A stretch of 39,610 nucleotides of DNA. Origin: Cryomorphaceae bacterium (GTDB lineage: Bacteria > Bacteroidota > Bacteroidia > Flavobacteriales > Flavobacteriaceae). The notes below the pieces were generated by a model, which was not told where the DNA came from, ran no database searches, and was given only the letters and a program-made list of their open reading frames with translations. Location of the stretch: assembly GCA_003331265.1 (NCBI GenBank), contig QOPV01000011.1:1-39610 (forward strand). Reading direction: 5' to 3'. This document shows, piece after piece, positions 33,073 through 39,610 of this stretch (its first letter is position 1; each line of letters opens with the position of its first letter). A program made the translations under genes and the position numbers.

Positions 33073-36000
33073 ATGGTGATCAGAAAAATTCTTACTACAT
33101 TATTTTTATTAGTTTTTGTATTTAGCGGTTTTGCTCAACTTAGTAAAATACATTATATCCCACCTCTAACAAGTGGTCCCTCAAATGCCGATCCTTTGGA
33201 TCAATGGTTTTACATATCAACTCCAATTAACGGAGATGTATCTTTTAAAATTAAGCCTGTTGGAGGGACAGCAGATCAAGAAATATCTTATATAGTAAAT
33301 AATTTGAATCCAAAAAAAATTGAGATCGCAAGTGAGGGTTATTCGCAACTATTTCAAGATCCTGCCACTACAAGTTCTGTAACTAACAATAAGGGATATA
33401 TAATAGAATCTCAAGATGTAATATATGTTTCCATTAGAATGAATGCTGGTGGAAATGCCCAAGCAGGAGCTTTAGTTAGTAAAGGAGAAAATGCGTTAGG
33501 AAAACTTTTTAGAATTGGAACCTATGATAATAAAGGAAACCCAGGAAATAATTATATGAATTTCTTTTCAGTAATGGCAACTGAGGATCAAACAACAGTT
33601 AATTTAACTAGTAATAATATCACTGGACTGGTTATTCAAAATTATTCAGGACAATTTCCAATAGAAAATATCATACTCAATAAAGGAGAAAGCTATACAG
33701 TAGCATTGAAAGTTCCAGACTCAAATGGTAATAGAGATGGGTTAATTGGTGCATTAGTAAGCTCTGACAAACCTGTTGTTGTAAATTCTGGTTCAGCTAA
33801 TGGTAGTTTTGGTAATGGTGGGGCTAGAGACTATGGAATTGATCAAATCGTTGGTCTAGATAAAGTTGGAAAAGAATACATCTTTGTAAAGGGAGAGGGG
33901 AATGATTCTTATGAGAACGTATTAATTGTTGCACATTATGACAATACCAATATTAAAATAAATGAAGAATCTACAGAAGCAACAATTAACAAAGGAGATT
34001 ATTATATAATTGAAGGAGACAAATTTACTGACGGGAATATGTATGTATCCACATCTGAAGATGTTTTTGCTTATCAAGGTATAGGAGGAGCAAGTGAGGC
34101 AAATCAAGGAATGTTTTTTGTTCCACCATTGAGTTGTGAAAGTAGAGGAGATGTAAATAACATAGCATTTATTGATGAGATTGGTGATAATACATTAACT
34201 GGGGGAATCACAATTGTTACAAAAGCTATCGCGACAGTGTTAATTAATAATATAGATATTGGAAGTCAACCAGCGGGAATAACCGTTCAGGGGCCATCGA
34301 CTGTTACTGGGAAGAATGAATACGTTACCTACAAAGTTACTGGACTTTCTGAAAATGTCACTGTAAGTAGTTCAGATGAGCTATATTCTGCATATTATAA
34401 TCAAAATGGTGCTGCTACCTCAGGAAGTTTTTATGCAGGATTTCCATCTAATCCAAATGTATCTTTGAACTTAGTTGCTTCGGCTTTAGGCTCATGTATT
34501 TCTGCTGAAGGAGCTTCTAACGTAACCTTTGAAGTCAGTAATTCGGGGAGTTATGATACATTACAATGGGTTAAAAAAAATCCTGGAACTAACACTTATA
34601 CTGATATTGATGGTGAAACTAATATTACTTACAAGCCCACGGAAATTGGAACCTATGCAGTAAGAGGGACAATAACATGTACTGGTGCAACATATAAATC
34701 TAGCGATATTCCTATAAGTATATGTCCGACAGATTTTGATGACGATGGAATTGTGGATAATTTAGATTTAGATAATGATAACGATGGAATATTAAATTCT
34801 ATTGAATCTTTAGGAACCGGAATAATAAATATAAGCGATCCTAATTCTCCAACATTTACATTAACAAATGGAAAAGAAAATACTGTAACACTGAGTGGAG
34901 ATTTAACTAAAGAAAGTACTGTAGATCCTGTCACTAATACTTTTTCAGCAACTGCTACAGGAACTTTCAAATCTGATGTCTCAGCAGCAGAATCTGGAAC
35001 AAATACCTATACAATTAGTTCTACCTCGAAAGCTGTTCAAGGACAAGATGAATTACTTTTTTTTCACGCTACAAAAGATCCAAACGTGGTTCATGACAGA
35101 ATAGATGGAGAAAACTTTATTTGGAGAGTTCTTCCTGAAAATAAAAATATAACAGTCTGGGATCCCGACGACAGGTTATTAATTGATACGAATTATGATG
35201 GTGCCTATGAAACTGGAGTTACCTCCTTTACTGGTTCTGAAATTCATTTTAAAACAAATCCTAACCCCACAGGTGAAACCCCCTATGAATTTTTTGCATC
35301 AGAATGTAAATCAATAATATTTATTCATAGAAATATTAACAAAGATGCTGCCTCTTCATATTCTGGGTTTATTGAGACAATAAATTATAATTTAAATACA
35401 GATAATGACAGTAATTTTCTATATGATTTTTTAGATTTAGATAGTGATGATGATTCTTGTAATGACCTTACTGAAGCTGGTTTTGAGGATAAAGATCCAG
35501 ATGGTGATGGTATTATGGGAACTGGACCAGCAACCTTTGATAATGGTAAAATTGATATTCGTGGAAAATATAAAGATCACACCTACCCTGATCCATTAAA
35601 AGATATAGCAGGTGAAAAATACTTATTTCAAAAAGCTGGCACTCCAATATCAATAACCAATCAGCCATCAACAACAGAAGAATGTGAAAGTAGTAATGCA
35701 AGTTTTGAAGTGATTCCAGGGAGTCCTGAGCCTGCGGAATCAATAATTACCTATCAATGGCAAATCTATGATTCTCAAAATTTAGTTTGGAATAATATTA
35801 TTGATGACGGAACATATTCAGGTTCTACTACCAAAAAACTTGATATATCATCTATTACTCTATCAATGAGTGGAAATAAATTTAGGGTAAATGTTTCAAC
35901 TAATGAATTTTTATGTGGAATCGATTCAGATGAGGTAAGTTTAAATGTTATTGCAACTCCTTCAAAACCAATTATAGATCCGATTCAGATTTACTGTTTT

Positions 36001-38313
36001 GACGAATCAAATCAACCTAAAGTTTCTCAGCTCACGATTAATGATGCGGACACTTCACTTTCAGTTGAATGGTATGAAACAGAAAATGGTGGTAATGCAA
36101 TAGATCCTTCAACAATTTTAATTCACGAAAAAAAATATTATGCTCAAGTCACAAATAGTAATGGTTGTGTGAGTACATCTAGAACTGAAACAAAAGCTTT
36201 TATTTCTAATCCTGTTATAACATCCACAAATCAAGAAGTTTGTTTAAATGAATCCACTACAATATCAGTCACAGGTGTTCCGCAAACTGCTCAAGATTTT
36301 ATAAAAGATCATCCCGAATTAAATTTATTTTTGACTTTTGGAGGTTCGAATTATTTTTTAAAAGAAGAAGCTATGCCTTGGGAATCAGCTTATGATTTGA
36401 TTCAAAGTTATGGATCAGGAGCTTCGATGTATCAAATCAATTCAAAAGAAGAAGAGGATGCTGTTTATGATAAACTTGCAGAACTAGGTTTTGCTAATGC
36501 TGGAACTTCACCAAACAATCATTTTTGGATGGGATTAAAACAATACAACACCGAGGAGTTAAATCCAGATAATGAAGTAGACCAAGGATGGTATTGGTTA
36601 GATGGTCGACCTCTAACTGATGAACTTGCTAATTGGGCAACCGGTGAACCTAACGATTGTTGTACAACAAACGATGTTGAGGATGGAGAAGAGAATTATG
36701 GTCAATTTGATTTTGGAGGTGTTGCAAAAAAGTGGAACGACATGACTAATGTTCAGGAAAGTGGAAATTCATGGCCAGTTTTTGAATTTAATGGAACAAC
36801 GTCTGTTGTCTGGGGAAAATATACAAATGACGATAAAACAGAATTTGAAACATTTGATGAAACTAGTAGTAGTCTGACAGTATCTCCAACAAAAACAACT
36901 GTATATTTTTTAGAGGTTACTATTGATGATGTACTATGTAGAACTGAGTATACTGTTACTGTTAATCCAAACCCTATTTCAAATTCAGTAAATAATTTAA
37001 TTTATTGCGATGATAGCTCGGATGGCGATGACTCCAACGGTTTTATTGAAACAATTGATTTAGAAAGTCAAAACGCCACCATTTTAGGTGTTAATCAATC
37101 CTCTGAAGATTTTACAGTTTCATATCACCTTTCTAAGGAGGATGCAGATGACACAACCAAATCTGGATTAGTATCCCCATATACCAATAACATAAAAGGT
37201 GGAGAGAAAATATATATAAGAGTACTAAACAACACTACTAAATGTATTAATACAGAAAATTCTTTTGATATAAAAATAAATATTCTTCCAAAAGCTAACG
37301 AAGTAAATACTATTTTAAAATGTGATGATGATTCTGTTGGAGATGATAAAGACGGAATTATTTCTTCTTTTGATCTATCGTCTCAAACTACCATCATTCT
37401 TGGTGATCAGAGCCCAGATGATTATACAGTTACCTACCATATTAGTCAAGCAGACGCGAACGATACCACCAGCACAGGACTAACCTCTCCATACACCAAT
37501 ACAGTAGCTGGAGGAGAAAAAATTTATGTAAGGGTTTTAGATAATAAATTACAGTGCTTCAGAGCTACTACTTCTTTTGATATTGAAGTAGCTCCATTAC
37601 CAATATTAATTAATCCATTAATTAAAATTGAACAATGTGACGATGATGATAATAATGATGGTGTTTCAATTCATAATTTGACCGAATCACAATTAATTAT
37701 CTCTTCAGATTATGAAAATGAGACATTTGAATACTATACAGCTTCTGATTTAAATACAAGTTCATTAATTGCTGATCCTACTAAATTTCAAAACGATCCG
37801 TTTAATGACTCTGTTTATGTCAAAATCATTACCTCAAACAACTGTTATAGAACTTCCCAAATTGACATAACTGTAGCCGCAAGTCAAATATCAAAGACTT
37901 TCATGGAAGATAACAATACTTTTTATGCACTTTGCGATGATTCTACAGCATTAAATCAAGATGGGATAGCAACGTTTAGCAGTGATATTTTAAAAGAAGT
38001 AAAACAAAAACTTGTTGCTTCAAATGCTAAGTTTAGTGCTCAAAATATCAGGGTTACCTTACACACTAAATCAGAAGATGCATTGAGTGGAGAAAATCCG
38101 ATTAATATTGAAAATAACTTCACAAACACTACCCCTACTATGCAACCTGTTTGGGCTAGAATTGTTAATATTGACGTTAGTACTTTCGAATGTTTAGGTT
38201 TTGAACAAGTGGCTACTCTTTATGTGGAGCCTAAACCAATAGCTAATGCTGTGACTATAGCTAAGCAGTGTGATGGAGATAGTGCCTTAGATTTAGATTC
38301 TCTTTCCTTTTGA
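33073..38313 (+). CDS. giant modular surface adhesin, T9SS substrate, N-terminal part (interrupted by frameshift)
   Basis: This 1746-residue reading frame has a Sec signal peptide (cleavage near GFAQ, residue 21-22). Domains in order, with rough residues: an IgGFc-binding-like N-terminal region (25-465); an Ig-like domain (470-550); a TSP3/calcium-type Asp repeat (about 554-573, DFDDDGIVDNLDLDND); an unassigned beta domain; a second TSP3-like Asp stretch (about 788-812, LDSDDDSCND); Ig-like domains (850-1060); a C-type lectin with EPN and WND (about 1070-1245); then ~100-residue CDD repeats. The frame stops at 38311 in the fifth repeat because of one extra base; the rest continues in the next frame (38339-39610). 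With that base removed the product would be about 2178 residues with a T9SS type B tail. It probably is a surface adhesin binding glycans. Confidence 0.85.
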   Translation: MVIRKILTTLFLLVFVFSGFAQLSKIHYIPPLTSGPSNADPLDQWFYISTPINGDVSFKIKPVGGTADQEISYIVNNLNPKKIEIASEGYSQLFQDPATTSSVTNNKGYIIESQDVIYVSIRMNAGGNAQAGALVSKGENALGKLFRIGTYDNKGNPGNNYMNFFSVMATEDQTTVNLTSNNITGLVIQNYSGQFPIENIILNKGESYTVALKVPDSNGNRDGLIGALVSSDKPVVVNSGSANGSFGNGGARDYGIDQIVGLDKVGKEYIFVKGEGNDSYENVLIVAHYDNTNIKINEESTEATINKGDYYIIEGDKFTDGNMYVSTSEDVFAYQGIGGASEANQGMFFVPPLSCESRGDVNNIAFIDEIGDNTLTGGITIVTKAIATVLINNIDIGSQPAGITVQGPSTVTGKNEYVTYKVTGLSENVTVSSSDELYSAYYNQNGAATSGSFYAGFPSNPNVSLNLVASALGSCISAEGASNVTFEVSNSGSYDTLQWVKKNPGTNTYTDIDGETNITYKPTEIGTYAVRGTITCTGATYKSSDIPISICPTDFDDDGIVDNLDLDNDNDGILNSIESLGTGIINISDPNSPTFTLTNGKENTVTLSGDLTKESTVDPVTNTFSATATGTFKSDVSAAESGTNTYTISSTSKAVQGQDELLFFHATKDPNVVHDRIDGENFIWRVLPENKNITVWDPDDRLLIDTNYDGAYETGVTSFTGSEIHFKTNPNPTGETPYEFFASECKSIIFIHRNINKDAASSYSGFIETINYNLNTDNDSNFLYDFLDLDSDDDSCNDLTEAGFEDKDPDGDGIMGTGPATFDNGKIDIRGKYKDHTYPDPLKDIAGEKYLFQKAGTPISITNQPSTTEECESSNASFEVIPGSPEPAESIITYQWQIYDSQNLVWNNIIDDGTYSGSTTKKLDISSITLSMSGNKFRVNVSTNEFLCGIDSDEVSLNVIATPSKPIIDPIQIYCFDESNQPKVSQLTINDADTSLSVEWYETENGGNAIDPSTILIHEKKYYAQVTNSNGCVSTSRTETKAFISNPVITSTNQEVCLNESTTISVTGVPQTAQDFIKDHPELNLFLTFGGSNYFLKEEAMPWESAYDLIQSYGSGASMYQINSKEEEDAVYDKLAELGFANAGTSPNNHFWMGLKQYNTEELNPDNEVDQGWYWLDGRPLTDELANWATGEPNDCCTTNDVEDGEENYGQFDFGGVAKKWNDMTNVQESGNSWPVFEFNGTTSVVWGKYTNDDKTEFETFDETSSSLTVSPTKTTVYFLEVTIDDVLCRTEYTVTVNPNPISNSVNNLIYCDDSSDGDDSNGFIETIDLESQNATILGVNQSSEDFTVSYHLSKEDADDTTKSGLVSPYTNNIKGGEKIYIRVLNNTTKCINTENSFDIKINILPKANEVNTILKCDDDSVGDDKDGIISSFDLSSQTTIILGDQSPDDYTVTYHISQADANDTTSTGLTSPYTNTVAGGEKIYVRVLDNKLQCFRATTSFDIEVAPLPILINPLIKIEQCDDDDNNDGVSIHNLTESQLIISSDYENETFEYYTASDLNTSSLIADPTKFQNDPFNDSVYVKIITSNNCYRTSQIDITVAASQISKTFMEDNNTFYALCDDSTALNQDGIATFSSDILKEVKQKLVASNAKFSAQNIRVTLHTKSEDALSGENPINIENNFTNTTPTMQPVWARIVNIDVSTFECLGFEQVATLYVEPKPIANAVTIAKQCDGDSALDLDSLSF
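36351..36800 (+). other. C-type lectin domain inside the surface adhesin
   Basis: The segment runs from FLKEEAMPWESAYDL through YQINSKEEEDAVYDKL, HFWMGLKQ, GWYWLDGRPL and ATGEPNDCC to KKWNDM and ends at FEFNG. The EPN triplet and WND, the calcium-site residues of the fold, are both present, as in the lectin protein at 21724-22881. Confidence 0.85.
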
Positions 38314-38860
38314 CACCTCTTCAGTTCAATCAACTCTTGTGGGAACTCAAACCAATGTAACAACTTATTACTACTTACCTGACGGAACTCTTATTGGAAA
38401 CGAACTACCGAACCCATTTTTATCACCCTCTCAAACTATTGATATTAAAATTGAATTAGCTTCTGCTTTAGGTGGAGTTAATAATCCTGACGGGTTATGC
38501 TACGATACCACTACTTTAGAATTTGTAGTAAACGATTCTCCTGAAGCTTATCCAGTAACCGTTGCTCCTCAATGTGATGATGGAGCAGATGACACTGATG
38601 GATTCTCTGAATTTGATACCAGCACTGTGTTAAGTACGCTTTTAACCAATCCCTCTACAGGCGTTACACAAAGTTTAGATAAATATACGGTCAGCTTTAG
38701 TTATAAGGATGACAAGGGTGTTAGTCAAACAGCTGCTACCCTACCCAACCCCTTTAATACCAAAACACAAACTGTAACGGTAACAGTCACTAATCCTCTT
38801 AATACCGATTGTGTGGTTACCAAAGAAATTAAGTTTGTAGTAAACCCTCTGCCTTTGTTT
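37001..38860 (+). repeat. six tandem ~100-residue CDD repeats
   Basis: Units start near 37007, 37319, 37633, 37933, 38267 and 38570, each with a Cys-Asp-Asp (or CDG) head, an acidic DGF/DGI stretch, a DL strand, YTVTYH or YTVSF, a Pro-rich SPYTN or NPF, and a terminal VRVL/VTV strand. Units one and two are most alike (both have GGEKIY and SPYTN). The frameshift lies in unit five. Confidence 0.75.
38308..38311 (+). other. frameshift site (+1 T in a TTTT run) in the adhesin gene
   Basis: In the upstream frame the sequence reads SLSF then TGA. Removing one T from the TTTT run gives SLSFDTSSVQSTLVG, which aligns with FSEFDTSTVLSTLL in the next repeat. The downstream open frame continues unbroken to the sorting domain. 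The cause may be a true mutation, phase variation or a sequencing error. Confidence 0.9.
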
Positions 38861-39610
38861 GAAAGAGCAGATAATACTAGTATAGTGTGTTTAAATCTAG
38901 ATCCAATACCTATTGGTGTAAAATCATCAGACAGTAGAACTTATAGTTACACCTGGACACGTAACGGAACTGCTTTCCCTACCAATATCGCTGGTATAGA
39001 TTCTAGTATTTTAATTGGACTAGGAGGAGAATATGAAGTGACGGCCAAAACAACAGATGGAACTAATTGTACTAGAAGCTTAAAAATAACAATCAATGAA
39101 TCTAAAATAGCGACCGTTCTTAGAAAAGATATTGTAGTAAAAGATCTGACTGAAGACAACAACAACACCATTACCGTTTTAACGGAAACACTAGGAATAG
39201 GAGATTATGAATATGCTATTGATGATATAACGGGACCTTATCAAGATGAAACTGTATTTGAAAAAGTAAGACCCGGAATACACACCATTTACATTAGAGA
39301 TAAAAATGATTGTGGAATAGCTAAAATAGACGTGTCTGTAATTGGATTTAAAAAATTCTTCACTCCAAATGGAGACGGATACCACGATAAATGGAAAATA
39401 CTGGGAATAAGAACAGACTTTCAACCAAATACAAAAGTGTATATTTTTGATAGATATGGTAAACTAATCAAAGAACTAGACCCACTTACAGACGGATGGG
39501 ATGGTAACTATAATGGAAAACCAATGCCAGCAAGTGATTACTGGTTCAGAGTAAACCTAGAAGATGGAAGAGAATTTAAATCACACTTCAGCCTAGTAAG
39601 AGCATGGTAA
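38339..39610 (+). CDS. C-terminal part of the surface adhesin with T9SS type B sorting domain (out of frame)
   Basis: This 423-residue frame continues the preceding gene after the +1 shift; it is not an independent gene, although a GTG at 38339 allows an artificial start (the real coding continues from 38312). It carries the rest of repeat unit five, unit six, an Ig-like domain (Cys-Leu-Asn-Leu-Asp-Pro to TNCTRSL), a short SprB-like domain (GDYEYAIDDITGPYQ, VRPGIHTIYIRDKNDCG) and the gliding-associated T9SS type B signal. The signal includes FFTPNGDGYHDKWKI, VYIFDRYGKLI, DGWDGNYNGKPMPASDYWF and the terminal HFSLVRAW. G+C is visibly higher than in the upstream half. The window ends at its stop codon. 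Confidence 0.85.
   Translation: MGTQTNVTTYYYLPDGTLIGNELPNPFLSPSQTIDIKIELASALGGVNNPDGLCYDTTTLEFVVNDSPEAYPVTVAPQCDDGADDTDGFSEFDTSTVLSTLLTNPSTGVTQSLDKYTVSFSYKDDKGVSQTAATLPNPFNTKTQTVTVTVTNPLNTDCVVTKEIKFVVNPLPLFERADNTSIVCLNLDPIPIGVKSSDSRTYSYTWTRNGTAFPTNIAGIDSSILIGLGGEYEVTAKTTDGTNCTRSLKITINESKIATVLRKDIVVKDLTEDNNNTITVLTETLGIGDYEYAIDDITGPYQDETVFEKVRPGIHTIYIRDKNDCGIAKIDVSVIGFKKFFTPNGDGYHDKWKILGIRTDFQPNTKVYIFDRYGKLIKELDPLTDGWDGNYNGKPMPASDYWFRVNLEDGREFKSHFSLVRAW

Noticed and set aside
38339-39610. Independent gene starting at GTG 38339
   Set aside because: The frame is the continuation of the preceding repeat protein: repeat five is split at the frameshift and there is no promoter or signal peptide.

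Overview
The window is AT-rich DNA (about 30% GC) from a member of the Bacteroidota, most likely a marine Flavobacteriaceae relative. The grounds are: a C-terminal type IX secretion (T9SS type B / gliding-associated) sorting domain on the last gene; many lipoproteins and secreted proteins starting MKK with Flavobacteria-style lipoboxes; a TAnnTTTG promoter element; and a gene repertoire of sulfatase, GH10 xylanase, SASA esterase, S9 and M3 peptidases and an ABC/M1-peptidase fusion. No rRNA, tRNA, CRISPR array or insertion sequence was recognised. The window is densely coding and no gap exceeds about 190 bases.

Layout. (1) 190-2307, plus strand: an M3 metallopeptidase lipoprotein. (2) 2394-13083, minus strand, transcribed from right to left: rarA (AAA+ ATPase), GH10 xylanase lipoprotein, sulfatase lipoprotein, 4HBT thioesterase, secreted S9 peptidase, secreted SMP-30 lactonase, signal-peptide-bearing methyltransferase, GMC oxidoreductase. 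(3) 13269-16283, plus strand: an enolase-superfamily epimerase/racemase (DgcA-like) followed 10 bases later by a DUF1611 P-loop protein (DgcN-like), then a secreted CIA30 protein and a small unknown protein. (4) 16298-18480: a membrane protein (minus), then a two-domain fasciclin lipoprotein and a GreA/B-fold protein (plus). (5) 18475-22881, minus strand: a tight four-gene set of exported proteins, namely a C-type lectin protein, an FN3-type lipoprotein, an unknown secreted protein sharing a 92-residue C-terminal module with the lectin protein, and a SASA-type esterase. (6) 23020-25753, plus strand: OsmC, a second SMP-30 lipoprotein, and a CPA1 Na+/H+ antiporter. (7) 25810-27396, minus strand: a RetSat/CrtI-like FAD oxidoreductase. 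(8) 27512-32997, plus strand: an ABC ATPase, a giant permease fused to an M1 peptidase, and a Tat-signal TIM-barrel lipoprotein. (9) 33073-39610, plus strand: a giant modular T9SS-exported surface protein with an IgGFc-binding-like region, Ig-like domains, TSP3-type repeats, a C-type lectin and ~100-residue repeats, interrupted by one +1 frameshift at 38308-38311.

Functional reading (inference). The cell appears to process polysaccharide and protein outside the cytoplasm: GH10, sulfatase, SASA esterase, lectins, lactonases and three peptidases all carry export signals. No SusC/SusD pair is present, so none of these sets is a canonical polysaccharide utilisation locus. The dgcA/dgcN pair points to D-glutamate metabolism. 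The most unusual items are the four-gene lectin/esterase cluster with its duplicated C-terminal module, the exported methyltransferase, the transporter-peptidase-isomerase operon, and the frameshifted surface protein, whose terminator-like hairpin and promoter overlap.
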